The notes under the pieces are model-generated. The model was given only the letters and a program-made list of their open reading frames with translations. It made no database searches and was not told the origin of the DNA. Positions 22,065-30,897 of a DNA stretch of 33,841 bases are shown here, one piece after another. Both the position numbers and the translations under genes were made by a program. Origin of the DNA: CAYMUN01 sp964640775 (GTDB lineage Bacteria; Patescibacteriota; Saccharimonadia; Saccharimonadales; UBA4665); assembly GCA_964640775.1 (NCBI GenBank), contig CAZXIT010000003.1, forward strand, positions 1-33,841, given 5' to 3'. Positions within the stretch are counted from its first letter, which is position 1. Every line of letters starts with the position of its first letter.

Positions 22065-22379
22065 GGCAATAACCGTGGCAAAGGCGTAATCGCCGTCATG
22101 GCTGACGCTGCAGCTGAGGCTGAGTAGGTTATCCGGCTGGTCAATGAGTGTAATACTGGGCTGGTCAGCTTCTTGGATGATAACGATATCGAGCCAATTA
22201 TCGGCTGTCAGTCCCAAGGCTTTGACGGCTGCCTCTTTGAGAGCGATCCGGCCGGCAATATGTTCGTGCGAGGATCGTTTTATCTCGCGGGGCTGCAGTA
22301 TTTTTTGCAGGCTGCCGCTGTCGACCAAGGCTTGGACGCGCGGTATAAATACTACGTCGGTGCCAACCGCAATATTCAT
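22047..22379 (-). CDS. acpS: Holo-[acyl-carrier-protein] synthase
   Basis: 110 aa, slightly short for AcpS. It transfers 4'-phosphopantetheine from CoA to the serine of an acyl carrier protein. Magnesium-binding Asp8 (VGTDVV) and Glu49 (AGRIALKEAAVKAL) are present, with the late SVSHDGDYAFATVIA strand. The start overlaps the stop of the upstream fusion gene (ATGA), which carries its own ACP domain; that domain is the obvious substrate. Confidence 0.9.
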   Translation of the reverse strand: MNIAVGTDVVFIPRVQALVDSGSLQKILQPREIKRSSHEHIAGRIALKEAAVKALGLTADNWLDIVIIQEADQPSITLIDQPDNLLSLSCSVSHDGDYAFATVIALYGDT

Positions 22380-24835
22380 AGGTCGCGCACGGCCTGTTCG
22401 AGTTTTGCGGTAGTTCGGTCGTAGCGATTGTCTTTGCCAAAAACGAGCGGCTGGCCAGCGCGGACCTTAGTGGTGCCGCGACGCGGCCAGCGGCGGCCTT
22501 TGGGCAGGATCTCGTAGTTGCCATCAAAGCGCAGCGGCAGGATCGGCACTTCGAGCTCCTGGGCAATGACGCCGATACCTTGCTTAAAGGCCTGCTGCGT
22601 ACCATCAAGCGACCGGCTGCCTTCGGGGAATAGCACCACCGAATAGCCGCGGTCCAGGTAGCCGCCAATCTGCTCGAGACTTTGCTGAATGCTGCCTTCG
22701 CGGTCAAGAGGAAAGATCGGTATCAGCAGCCGCAGCAGCGCAGCCTGCAAACGATTTTTAAAGAAGTAATCTTTGGCCGCGGCAATGACGACCCGCCGCC
22801 GGCGCAGGGGCAGCATCCTAAGCATGGTCAGGCTATCCAGGTGGCTGGTGTGGTTGGCGATGTAGATCACGGGCTCAGTCGGCGGTGCGAAAGCTTTAAC
22901 CTGCAATCGCTGGAATAGCGCGGCAATACCAAGCAGCGGCAGCTGCAAGACGATGCGCACCTGCGAAAACCACCATGACTCAAACAACGACAAATTAAAT
23001 AGTTGCGGCTTCGGGCTGCGCTCGGCGGCTTGGGCCATTACGGCCAGGTCGGCAAAAGTCGTAGCGGCCGAAATGCTGCCTTCATCGATAAAGGCGCCAA
23101 TTTCTTCTTCGATTTTTGATACCAGCTCCAGCCGCTTGAGCGAGTCGAGACCTAGGTCGTTCACTAAATTTGTTTGACCAGTAATCTTGCCAGGTGCGAC
23201 AGCCGCCAGATTGGCGACTAACAATTGGAGGGGAGTAACGTCTCCTGTCCCGGCAGCCGGCATATCGGCAGCGGTGCCGGCGGCGGTGTGCAGCTGGTCG
23301 ACGATAGCCTGCCGTTTGACTTTGCGGGTTGGCGTGCGCGGAAAATCGGCATCCGGCCACAGCACAATATGCTGGATAGCCTGGTGCGACACCAGCTTGG
23401 CATTGGCCTGCTTGATGGCAGCGCGCACCGCCTCTTCTGGCTCGTCACTGAGCACGACAGCAGTCAGTACGTCTTTGCCGGCCAGCTGTGAAAATATGAC
23501 CACTGAATCCCGGATCGCCGGGAAGCCCGCCAGCTGGGTCTCGATATCTTCGGGATAGATATTGAGTCCCGATTCGCTCAGCAGCATATTTTTTTTGCGG
23601 CCGGTAATAAATAAGAATCCATCGTCATCAATTCGGCCTATGTCGCCGGTGTGAAACCAGCCGTCATGCAGGACGGCAGCAGTTTCCCGGCTGCTATGGA
23701 AGTAGCCTGCAAAGACATTGGCCCCACCCAGCAAAATCTCTCCGTCAGCCGCTAGCTGCAAGGCTTGGCCTGGCAGGCAGCGGCCGACTGAGCCTGGTTT
23801 ATGGGCCCTTAGGCCATTGTAGGTGGCGATCGGCGAAGTTTCAGTCAGGCCATAGCCTTGCATCACCCGGATGCCAAGCGTATTCCAGAACATCTCGAGA
23901 TTTGCCGGCAGTGCCGCGCCGCCGACGGCCACTAATTTGAGAGATTGGCCAAGCTGCCAGTACAGGCCTTGAAACATATAGCGCCGGACAGGCCGGGGCA
24001 GGCAGCGCACCAGGCGCAGCTGGCCCTCCAATATTTTTTGATAGTGGCTGGCAGCAGCCTTTTCCATAATCCGGCGATGGAGCAGGGACAAAAAAGCTGG
24101 GACGGTAACGATGACATTGATGGTCTCGGCCTGGAGCGCTTTGACGATTTGATAGGGCCGGACCGAGGCCACGTAGACGACGCTTGATCCCGATACAAAT
24201 GGCGCCAAAAAACCAACCGTTTGCTCAAACATATGGCTCAGCGGAATCATCGACAGCAGCCGATAGCCGCTGCCAATCTGCCAGGCCTCTTTGAGGGCCA
24301 TGACATTGCTGGCGACATTCCTATGGCTGAGTACGACACCCTTGGGGTCACCGGTACTGCCCGATGTAAAGACTATTTCCAGGGTGTCTTCCGGCTCCTG
24401 CGGCTCATAGTGGTGCCGGGGAGTCTGCTGAGCCAGCACTTCACCAAGCTGCTCGATTTCAATCATGGCAAAACCAGTGCTGGACAGGGGTTTGTAGACA
24501 GTCTTAAACAGTATCTTTAATCTGGTTTTATGGGCCACTGTGTCGATGAAGGCCTGCGGAGAATTAACATCTATAGGTACAATAATGATGCCCGACCGGG
24601 CACAGGCGATATAGACGGCCAGCCACCAAGGCCCGTTTGGCGCACAGATACCAACGGCATCATGCGGCTGCAGGCCTTTTGCCTGCAGCAAACCGGCGAT
24701 CAGGTTAGCCTCCCGGCTGAGTTTCGCATATGTCCAGGTCTGGCGCCGAAAGCGTTTGCGCTCGACCGCGAAAATCTGCTTTGCGTATTTTTTGACCGCG
24801 CTGTCGATAAGCTCAGTAACGGTCAGTTCAGTCAT
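22376..24835 (-). CDS. Acyl ligase / acyl carrier / acyltransferase fusion protein
   Basis: 819 aa with three domains. Residues 1-515: acyl-adenylating enzyme (TSGSTGDPKG 157-166, GYGLTE 327-332, TGD 397-399, C-terminal catalytic Lys505). Residues about 530-605: acyl carrier domain with LGLDSLKR, phosphopantetheine Ser565. Residues about 615-819: PlsC-type acyltransferase (NHTSHLD 661-667 with HX4D, FPEGSRS 736-742, VPILPL). Likely reaction: activate a free fatty acid, load it on the fused ACP, and pass it to a lysophospholipid or glycerol phosphate. E. coli Aas has acyltransferase first and no ACP domain, so the architecture here is reversed and extended. A -10 TATACT ends 6 bp before the ATG. 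Confidence 0.9.
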   Translation of the reverse strand: MTELTVTELIDSAVKKYAKQIFAVERKRFRRQTWTYAKLSREANLIAGLLQAKGLQPHDAVGICAPNGPWWLAVYIACARSGIIIVPIDVNSPQAFIDTVAHKTRLKILFKTVYKPLSSTGFAMIEIEQLGEVLAQQTPRHHYEPQEPEDTLEIVFTSGSTGDPKGVVLSHRNVASNVMALKEAWQIGSGYRLLSMIPLSHMFEQTVGFLAPFVSGSSVVYVASVRPYQIVKALQAETINVIVTVPAFLSLLHRRIMEKAAASHYQKILEGQLRLVRCLPRPVRRYMFQGLYWQLGQSLKLVAVGGAALPANLEMFWNTLGIRVMQGYGLTETSPIATYNGLRAHKPGSVGRCLPGQALQLAADGEILLGGANVFAGYFHSSRETAAVLHDGWFHTGDIGRIDDDGFLFITGRKKNMLLSESGLNIYPEDIETQLAGFPAIRDSVVIFSQLAGKDVLTAVVLSDEPEEAVRAAIKQANAKLVSHQAIQHIVLWPDADFPRTPTRKVKRQAIVDQLHTAAGTAADMPAAGTGDVTPLQLLVANLAAVAPGKITGQTNLVNDLGLDSLKRLELVSKIEEEIGAFIDEGSISAATTFADLAVMAQAAERSPKPQLFNLSLFESWWFSQVRIVLQLPLLGIAALFQRLQVKAFAPPTEPVIYIANHTSHLDSLTMLRMLPLRRRRVVIAAAKDYFFKNRLQAALLRLLIPIFPLDREGSIQQSLEQIGGYLDRGYSVVLFPEGSRSLDGTQQAFKQGIGVIAQELEVPILPLRFDGNYEILPKGRRWPRRGTTKVRAGQPLVFGKDNRYDRTTAKLEQAVRDL

Positions 24836-24885
24836 ACGTACAGTATATGCTATGCGGCCAGCGGTGAGCTATACTTGAGAAACCA

Positions 24886-25458
24886 ATGAAACATACCAAA
24901 AAGCCAGCACGCCTATCATCAAAGGCTCATGATGCTGCAGCCTTCAGCTGGGGGCTGCTGGAGGCGACATTTTTCTTTATTGTGCCCGATGTGCTGATAT
25001 CCTACCGGGCACTCTCGAGTTTTAAAGCGGCGCTGAGGGCATGTGTATTTTCCATCGCCGGCGCGGTAATTGGCGGCACACTGATGTACGTCTGGGCAGC
25101 CCACAGCAGCCAGGCACTCCAAGCTGTCCAAGCTGTACCGGCGGTATCCAGCGCTATGGTTAGCACCACGCGCGGCGATCTGCAGCAGCATGGTACGACG
25201 GCCATCCTCGAGGCGCCCTTGCGGCTGACCCCGTATAAGCTCTATGCCGTATTAGCACCCGCCAGCTCTATAGGCCTGTTGTCGTTCATCGTTTTTTCTA
25301 TACTGGCACGGCTCTGGCGCTTTGTACTAGTCGCCAGCATCACCAGCTGCTTGAGCCGCTTGCTTGGCAGACTGCTAAACTATCGCCAGCGACTAGCGAT
25401 ACTCTGTTTGGCATGGATCAGCTTCTACGCCCTGTACTTTGTGCATAACGGTCTATAA
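24886..25458 (+). CDS. Conserved multi-pass membrane protein
   Basis: 190 aa with about four membrane helices. The N-terminal segment WGLLEATFFFIVPDVLISY and a middle LTPYKLYAVLAPASSIGLLSF recall a family of bacterial membrane proteins of YqaA/DedA-like type, but I cannot name it firmly. A loop of about 40 residues rich in A, V, S and T (about 75-115) is probably external. It is divergent from the acyl-ligase fusion (50 bp). A -10-like TATACT ends 10 bp before the ATG. Confidence 0.6.
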   Translation: MKHTKKPARLSSKAHDAAAFSWGLLEATFFFIVPDVLISYRALSSFKAALRACVFSIAGAVIGGTLMYVWAAHSSQALQAVQAVPAVSSAMVSTTRGDLQQHGTTAILEAPLRLTPYKLYAVLAPASSIGLLSFIVFSILARLWRFVLVASITSCLSRLLGRLLNYRQRLAILCLAWISFYALYFVHNGL

Positions 25459-25481
25459 TTCGGCTGAATATCGAGACGAAA

Positions 25482-26138
25482 CTAAAAGGTTAATCGTCGG
25501 GTAGTCAGGGACTTCATCAAGGCAAAGCCGGCATTGGCAAAAGTCAGGCTCAGCAGCGCTGCCTGAGCAGGATTATGATAAAAAGACCCGATAATAATAG
25601 TCGATACAATGCTTATCAATATCCCTGCACTAAAGCCAAATAAGGTGTACTGCGAATTGCTAAAACTTTGAGCTGTAAATTTATTAAACCTGTCACTATT
25701 GACTACTAGGAGCGCGACTATGCCTCGCGCAATTGCCAGTACTAATAATATATATACGAACCACAGATTTATACTGGCGAATAGCGTACTGTCGTGTATT
25801 TGGGAGTTTTGATGGTCGAGGGCACTATGGGCAATCAGCGCAAAAAACCCGTAGTAAAACAGGCAGGCCCAAGCCTTGAGCTCGTCAGGTAATTTTTCCT
25901 TCGTAGCTATGACCAGCAGGATAATAAATACTATGGCTAGCAAGGAAAAGCTTAGTCCGTCTTTGAGCTGCATTGATACCATGTGGCCGAACTTGCCGTT
26001 GACCAGGCAAAGCACAATGCCAACAACCAGCATCATAATGAACTGCAGCTCGTCAACGGCGGGAAAAGCGATACTCATAATGCGAAATGGCCATTTCCGC
26101 TTGCTTGCTGCAGGTGCGGTACTCATAGTATTCGGCAT
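25482..26138 (-). CDS. Unrecognised multi-pass membrane protein
   Basis: 218 aa with about six predicted membrane helices (for example LQFIMMLVVGIVLCLVNG, LSFSLLAIVFIILLVIA, WFVYILLVLAIARGIVALLVV, FGFSAGILISIVSTIIIGSF). The C-terminus ends in a basic TRRLTF. No family recognised. It starts 4 bp after the stop of the membrane protein gene 26143-26613 and is cotranscribed with it; an in-frame ATG 12 bp later is an alternative start. Confidence 0.7.
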   Translation of the reverse strand: MPNTMSTAPAASKRKWPFRIMSIAFPAVDELQFIMMLVVGIVLCLVNGKFGHMVSMQLKDGLSFSLLAIVFIILLVIATKEKLPDELKAWACLFYYGFFALIAHSALDHQNSQIHDSTLFASINLWFVYILLVLAIARGIVALLVVNSDRFNKFTAQSFSNSQYTLFGFSAGILISIVSTIIIGSFYHNPAQAALLSLTFANAGFALMKSLTTRRLTF

Positions 26139-26142
26139 GTTT

Positions 26143-26613
26143 CTAGTGTAGCTTAGGCAAGATCTTTTCTTCTCTAAAAACCTTGATGATACTGCGCCCC
26201 GTGCCGAGGACTCGGCCGTAAAATGCCCCGGCTAATAAAGCCAGGCTTGTGGCACCAACGGCATTGCCATGAATGAACAGCGTAACAAGATGTTCGCGCG
26301 TCAGATCAAAGACGATGTACAGGATGAGCAGTGCCGCACCGTAGAGGTCGGTCTTGTTGATCGCGTGATCGGCGTCTTTGTCCCAGGATATTTTATAAAT
26401 CCGACTAAATAGTATGCCAATAACAATGCCAGCCAGCAGCCCGCAGCTCACGATCAGCCCATTGGCATGAGATCTCACAGCACCCACAACGACAAAAATT
26501 AAGACGACAGCTGATATGGCAAGATACAGCCGCAAGCTGCGGCGGAGCTTCGGGTTGATGTGTTTGTCGGCAAACTCTTTTCTTGCAGCCGGGCTGTGGT
26601 GTGTAGCTGCCAT
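26143..26613 (-). CDS. Unrecognised four-helix membrane protein
   Basis: 156 aa, with a basic cytoplasmic N-terminus and four membrane helices (LYLAISAVVLIFVVVGAV, LIVSCGLLAGIVIGILFSRI, YGAALLILYIVFDL, LALLAGAFYGRVLGTGRSI). No family recognised, and a pair with the gene downstream. The -10 box TATACT (26626-26621 on the minus strand) ends 7 bp before the ATG, with no ribosome binding site. Confidence 0.7.
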   Translation of the reverse strand: MAATHHSPAARKEFADKHINPKLRRSLRLYLAISAVVLIFVVVGAVRSHANGLIVSCGLLAGIVIGILFSRIYKISWDKDADHAINKTDLYGAALLILYIVFDLTREHLVTLFIHGNAVGATSLALLAGAFYGRVLGTGRSIIKVFREEKILPKLH

Positions 26614-26663
26614 TGGGTATAGTATAGACAGCTAGTAATAATTTCGATAGGAGGACTCTCAAT

Positions 26664-26996
26664 ATGGCACGAAACATTACACTTATCGTATACCCGGTAA
26701 AGGACTTAGAAGGAGCAAAAACTTTCTACGCTAAATTTTTAGGAGTTGAGCCCTATGCGGATTCGCCATATTATGTTGGCTATAAGCAGCGTGATCTAGA
26801 AGTTGGCCTGGATCCGAACGGCCAAGCAGTCATTGCTTATATAGATGCTGCCGACATCAAAAGCGAACTGCAAGCCTTGGTGGACGCTGGCGCCACGCTG
26901 CATCAGGACATCAAAGACGTTGGCGGCGGCTTGCTCATCGCGCAGATCAAAGATGCCAATGGCAATATCCTTGGCCTTCGGCAGCCACCAATGTAA
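26664..26996 (+). CDS. VOC-superfamily (glyoxalase/bleomycin-resistance-like) protein
   Basis: 110 aa, a single pair of beta-alpha-beta-beta-beta modules. ITLIVYPVKDLEGAKTFYAKFLGVEPYADSPYYVGYKQ at the start and IKDANGNILGLRQPP at the end are typical. The usual metal-binding His/Glu positions are not clear. Reaction unknown. GGAGGA lies before the ATG. It is divergent from the membrane protein pair, 50 bp apart. Confidence 0.83.
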   Translation: MARNITLIVYPVKDLEGAKTFYAKFLGVEPYADSPYYVGYKQRDLEVGLDPNGQAVIAYIDAADIKSELQALVDAGATLHQDIKDVGGGLLIAQIKDANGNILGLRQPPM

Positions 26997-27062
26997 CTGA
27001 GTCTCCAGAAGTTCTAACGCCCGTCTTTGCTCCACCACCGGCTTCCGTACGTCAGCCTAGAT

Positions 27063-27091
27063 TTGCAAAATAAATTAAAATATATTAAAAC
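27063..27091 (+). promoter_or_regulatory. Sigma70-type promoter of the RelA/SpoT gene
   Basis: TTGCAA (27063-27068), a 17-bp AT-rich spacer, TAAAAC (27086-27091), then 7 bp to the ATG at 27099. Same geometry as other leaderless genes in the window, though the -10 is weak. Confidence 0.5.
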
Positions 27092-27098
27092 TGTATAG

Positions 27099-28934
27099 AT
27101 GACGCACGATACCGGACGTTTTGGGCCGCCTGCCGCTGAGTACTCGCCTGTCTACCAAGATCTGGCGAGGCTGCTGCTTGATCCGACGCCGCCGTTTAAT
27201 CTTGATTGGCAAACGCCAGCCCATGAACTGAGACCGGTGGATCGCTTAGCCCGTCTTGCCGGGCTTAAAGCAATTTTGCCCGCAGGCAACGCCGAAAAGG
27301 AAAAAATTACGCACGATAAAACACTCGAGAATTACATTCGGATGGGACTGCACAGTGCCGGTGATCAGGGTACAGTCGATACATTTTTAAGCCATGTTGA
27401 AGCGACGCTTGATAGTGGCGCCGAAGGCACTGAAATGCTGGCCCAGCAGGTGTTTTGGATCTGGGCACCAGCTGCCGAGGTTGCCGATTTGCACAGTCAT
27501 AAAAATAGGCTCGAAGACACTGCGCTGCGCATTTTAGAGCCTGATGCGTATGCTCAGCTGGAGCGTGATTACCAGGCAATCGACCTCGAAACAGGACTGC
27601 TTAGAGATACCCGGGCCGAGGTTGCCGAGCTGATTGGAAGTCTTGATATAAAACAGCCATTTAGCTATGTGCTGCAGCATCGAAGCAAGAGCAAGTACAG
27701 TGCTTGGCGCAAAATGCAGCTTGATAAACGTGATGACACGCAAGTTTTTGATCTGATGGGCTTTCGGGTCATCATTGATGGCGGTGATGAAGCGATGGCG
27801 ATCGGCCAGTGCCGCTACATATTGGGTGCGATGGAAGAATATTTCGAAAGCTCGCCTGAGTGGCGTATGGATTATATTGCTGAGCCAAAACCGAATGGCT
27901 ATCAAAGCTTGCATCAGACGTTCACGCTGCCGAATGGCCAGAGTTTTGAGCTGCAGCTTCGTACCCAGGCCATGCAAGACCAAACGAAAGCCGGCGGTGC
28001 CCTGACACACCAGGCCTATGATGCCATGCATAAAGTTGTGCCTGGTAAAATCAGGCGTAATTTTGTGAAAGTACCTAAGCTGTATCGTTGGCGCGATGAG
28101 GCATCGCTGTACATGCAAGTACATGGTGGCCGCACCGATGGCATACTTGGTGATAACATACTTTTCTTTAAGGATGACGGCAACATGTACCTGCTGCCTG
28201 CGGATGCCACGGCACTTGATGCAAGCTATACCGTACACACTAGGCGGGCACTCAAGACGTGGACGATTACGAATAATGGCCGGCCAATTGAGTTTTCAGA
28301 CGGTGTAAGCCACGGTGATGTACTCGGTTTTCGTTACCATAATCGCTACCCGACTGATGTATCTGGTCTTGATCGGCATCGTATGCTGATGAAGACACGC
28401 ACCGGCAGAACGGCTGTCGAAAAATATAAACGCAGCTTGCAGGCTAATGAGCTGCGTGCTCTGGGCCAGTTAGTTGTCCTAAGCATGCTGCCAAAAATGA
28501 ACGTAGATGACCCGCTGAGTGCACTTAGTGAAAAAGATCGCTCAAGACTCGCCCAGAGTGCCGGTGTGCCAAGCTTTGATAAACTGCTGGAAGTGATCGG
28601 CATGGGTCAAAAAAGCGGCAAGCCCGGGCGAGTTGCTAACATGATTCGCCTGCGCAGCGGTCTGGCTTTAGATATTGATAGAGATAGGATTAATAAGAGT
28701 GTGCCGTTATCAGATCAGCAGGTTCTTGAGCATGTGGAGGTGCCTAACAGAGGTGCCGTACCGATTTGCCGCGTAGCCGGCTGCTGCAGCGGTGAAATTC
28801 GCTTTGCTGACGAGGTGCTCGCCCGCCCCTCCGAGCTGCATTATGGAGTGATGCAGATACACCGCACAGATTGTAATAACGTCGCGACACTCGAGGGCGC
28901 GATAATCTGCGGCTGGGATAAGCCAGAGGTGTAA
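27099..28934 (+). CDS. Long RelA/SpoT homologue, probably (p)ppGpp synthetase only
   Basis: 611 aa. The N-terminal region aligns only with the end of an RSH hydrolase domain (WIWAPAAEVAD...LEDTALRILEPDAYAQLE, about 120-154); the HD-domain metal motif (HDxxED) is missing, so hydrolase activity is unlikely. The synthetase domain is intact: RSKSKYSAWRKM (195-206), DLMGFRVI (218-225), YIAEPKPNGYQSLH (259-272) and ELQLRT (284-289). A TGS-like domain follows (about 352-412). A Cys-rich domain (VAGCCSGEI...IHRTDCNN) ends the protein with no ACT domain after it. It would make the alarmone (p)ppGpp under starvation. Confidence 0.9.
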   Translation: MTHDTGRFGPPAAEYSPVYQDLARLLLDPTPPFNLDWQTPAHELRPVDRLARLAGLKAILPAGNAEKEKITHDKTLENYIRMGLHSAGDQGTVDTFLSHVEATLDSGAEGTEMLAQQVFWIWAPAAEVADLHSHKNRLEDTALRILEPDAYAQLERDYQAIDLETGLLRDTRAEVAELIGSLDIKQPFSYVLQHRSKSKYSAWRKMQLDKRDDTQVFDLMGFRVIIDGGDEAMAIGQCRYILGAMEEYFESSPEWRMDYIAEPKPNGYQSLHQTFTLPNGQSFELQLRTQAMQDQTKAGGALTHQAYDAMHKVVPGKIRRNFVKVPKLYRWRDEASLYMQVHGGRTDGILGDNILFFKDDGNMYLLPADATALDASYTVHTRRALKTWTITNNGRPIEFSDGVSHGDVLGFRYHNRYPTDVSGLDRHRMLMKTRTGRTAVEKYKRSLQANELRALGQLVVLSMLPKMNVDDPLSALSEKDRSRLAQSAGVPSFDKLLEVIGMGQKSGKPGRVANMIRLRSGLALDIDRDRINKSVPLSDQQVLEHVEVPNRGAVPICRVAGCCSGEIRFADEVLARPSELHYGVMQIHRTDCNNVATLEGAIICGWDKPEV

Positions 28935-29059
28935 TAGTTGTATACATAGCATACAATTAATACCTCTTCTCGTTCTACACCGACCCGTACTGTATAGCGA
29001 TAAAATTGTACTGTGCTCCCAGCGTATAATACCTAGTGAAACGTAATGCAGGAGGAACC

Positions 29060-29479
29060 ATGCAGTCCAAGCTCAATCCGTATATCAGTTTTGAGGGCAG
29101 CGCCCGCGAAGCGATGGAATTTTATAAAACAGTTTTTGGCGGAAAGTTAGACTTATCGACTTTTGGAGAAGCTGGCATGACCGACCATGGCGTCAAACCC
29201 GACCAAATCATGCACGCTTCACTCATTGCTGAGAATGGTATCACAATTATGGCTTCTGACTCGGCCACTGGGATGCGAGAATATGTCGCCGGCACCAATA
29301 TGAGTGTCTCGCTGAGCGGCGACAACGAACAAGAGCTAACTGATTACTATAACAAGCTCGTCGAGGGTGGCACAGTACAGCAGCCGCTCACCAAAGCGCC
29401 GTGGGGAGACATGTTTGGCATGTGCATCGATAAGTTCGGCGTCTTCTGGATGGTCAATATCGCAGCGGCACAAAGCTAG
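29060..29479 (+). CDS. PhnB/YjdN-like VOC protein
   Basis: 139 aa from the ATG at 29060, which has AGGAGG upstream; an in-frame GTG 24 bp earlier lacks a site and would place the Shine-Dalgarno inside the gene. NPYISFEGSAREAMEFYKTVFGGKLDLSTFGE and the C-terminal APWGDMFGMCIDKFGVFWMVNI are characteristic of the PhnB-like branch of the VOC superfamily. Function unknown. TATAAT at 29025-29030 is a likely -10. Confidence 0.9.
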   Translation: MQSKLNPYISFEGSAREAMEFYKTVFGGKLDLSTFGEAGMTDHGVKPDQIMHASLIAENGITIMASDSATGMREYVAGTNMSVSLSGDNEQELTDYYNKLVEGGTVQQPLTKAPWGDMFGMCIDKFGVFWMVNIAAAQS

Positions 29480-29524
29480 ACTATCCTTGTCCTATCATGT
29501 GTGCGGGCAGCCTGGCTGCTTGCA

Positions 29525-30466
29525 TTATTGAGGTGTGTTTTGCGTCACGGATGTGTATACCAAGCTTGAAATGGCGGTATGGATTGTCTGTACCTGGCTA
29601 TCGGTACCTGTGCCCATCACACACAGCACATAGTTGCCGGCGGAGCTGTACACGATTCCGCAATCATTCAGGCCGGTTTTTGCCGCACCAGGATAGTAGA
29701 TGCCAAACTTATCCGCGACCGTAACACCGGCAGGAACACCGCTGCGCAACAGGCTTATTTTGCTTCGAGTCATCATGCTGAGGATTTTCTGTGAACTGTC
29801 TTTAGTGTTGTCGCAGGAGCTGTACAGGCACTTGATAAGCTGGGTGTAAGACCATGGAGAGGTGACCGAATCCTTGCCTTTGTATGCAACGCCATGTGCC
29901 AGAGTCAGGTATGATGTGATATCTGTCGATCCGCGCGCCAGCTCCAGGTAGTATATCAGCATCTTGAGAGCGGTATTATCTGATTCAGCCAGTGTTAGTT
30001 CGGCTGCTTTTTCAAGTGTTAGCTTGTAGCCGGCTCCCTTTTTCCATAAATCTCCAGAACGATTATCGATCGCTGTCCTGGGTATTGGAAGCTGCTGGTC
30101 TATGTCGATGCGGCCTAGATCTTTTTGACGATATAATTCCATAACGACAGGCAGCTTAGCCAGGGACGCCGCTATAACTACTTTATCTTGGTGAACACCT
30201 ATGCTTTTGCCGGTGGGCAAGTATTCAAAATATATACCAAAATCCAACTGCAAGCGCTCGATATAGGCCTCGAGGATATACTGTAGTTTGGCTATATCGA
30301 ATTCGCGGCGAGAGCTAGTTTGCCTGCTTGGCTGAGCCAGCAAACTGTAGCTATTATCACCTCGAGAATGCCGTGCGGCCGCGATATCCGCATAAACCAT
30401 AAGGCCGCTAGTCACTGCTAAGCTGAAGGCCGCCAATGCTATAAGGATCTTGTGCCTCCGACTCAT
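29525..30466 (-). CDS. Anchored beta-lactamase-like serine hydrolase
   Basis: 313 aa. A signal anchor (about 7-29) precedes a class A beta-lactamase/DD-peptidase fold. Motifs: SLAK with Ser101 and Lys104, SDN (162-164), and VADKFG (250-255) where KTG or KSG is usual. The ExxLN omega-loop with the deacylating Glu166 is not found, so a penicillin-binding or DD-peptidase-type role on the cell wall is more likely than antibiotic hydrolysis. A four-cysteine C-terminal half (Cys213, 218, 269, 282) may form disulfides. GAGGGGG lies before the ATG. Confidence 0.82.
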   Translation of the reverse strand: MSRRHKILIALAAFSLAVTSGLMVYADIAAARHSRGDNSYSLLAQPSRQTSSRREFDIAKLQYILEAYIERLQLDFGIYFEYLPTGKSIGVHQDKVVIAASLAKLPVVMELYRQKDLGRIDIDQQLPIPRTAIDNRSGDLWKKGAGYKLTLEKAAELTLAESDNTALKMLIYYLELARGSTDITSYLTLAHGVAYKGKDSVTSPWSYTQLIKCLYSSCDNTKDSSQKILSMMTRSKISLLRSGVPAGVTVADKFGIYYPGAAKTGLNDCGIVYSSAGNYVLCVMGTGTDSQVQTIHTAISSLVYTSVTQNTPQ

Positions 30467-30541
30467 GCGTCCCCCTCATCTCTTACATTTTGGAGGAAGG
30501 GTGGAGTTCAAAATATGATCATTAGCACGCCGCTATTGTGA

Positions 30542-30557
30542 TTTTGATCAAAGCTTT
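30542..30557. repeat. Dispersed 15-mer with palindromic core, copy 2
   Basis: TTTGATCAAAGCTTT at 30543-30557 is identical to 9719-9733; the core TTTGATCAAA is a palindrome. Here it lies in the 174-bp gap between the divergent serine hydrolase and DUF2798 genes, about 85 bp before the latter. Confidence 0.45.
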
Positions 30558-30640
30558 ATGGCTCTTAGGCATCATTGACAAAATTTAGAGTCAGTCTCTC
30601 TGCCAGGCGCTAGTATTTCCGTGATACTATTAATCATAGG

Positions 30641-30868
30641 ATGCTTGACAAACGTTATAGCCGATACGTACAAAGCTTTTTACTCGTGTTACCAATGACC
30701 GGACTCGTGACAGCTATAAATACCCTAGTTGCCAGAGGTGCTGCAGCAGTTTTTACTATGGCGACGCTGCAAAGATGGGGTATTAGCTTGGCAGTTGCTT
30801 TCCCCTGCGTGCTCGTTATCGCGCCGCTGGCCGCAAAGCTGACCAGCCGCCTGGTAAAAAAAGACTAG
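30641..30868 (+). CDS. DUF2798-like small membrane protein
   Basis: 75 aa with two membrane helices (about 11-30 and 47-66). YVQSFLLVLPMTGLVTAINTLV and WGISLAVAFPCVLVIAPLAAKLTSRLV match the short two-helix DUF2798 pattern. Function unknown. An extended -10 (TGA-TACTAT) ends 10 bp before the ATG. Confidence 0.78.
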   Translation: MLDKRYSRYVQSFLLVLPMTGLVTAINTLVARGAAAVFTMATLQRWGISLAVAFPCVLVIAPLAAKLTSRLVKKD

Positions 30869-30897
30869 CGTAGCCCCTGCAAACCTGGCATAAACAG

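Noticed and set aside
28937..28955. TTGTAT/ATACAA inverted repeat after the RelA/SpoT gene
   Set aside because: A short AT-only stem without a T tract; not convincing as a terminator.
29507..29519. Small GC hairpin between the PhnB-like gene and the convergent serine hydrolase gene
   Set aside because: Only a 5-bp stem with no T run on either strand; too weak to call a terminator.
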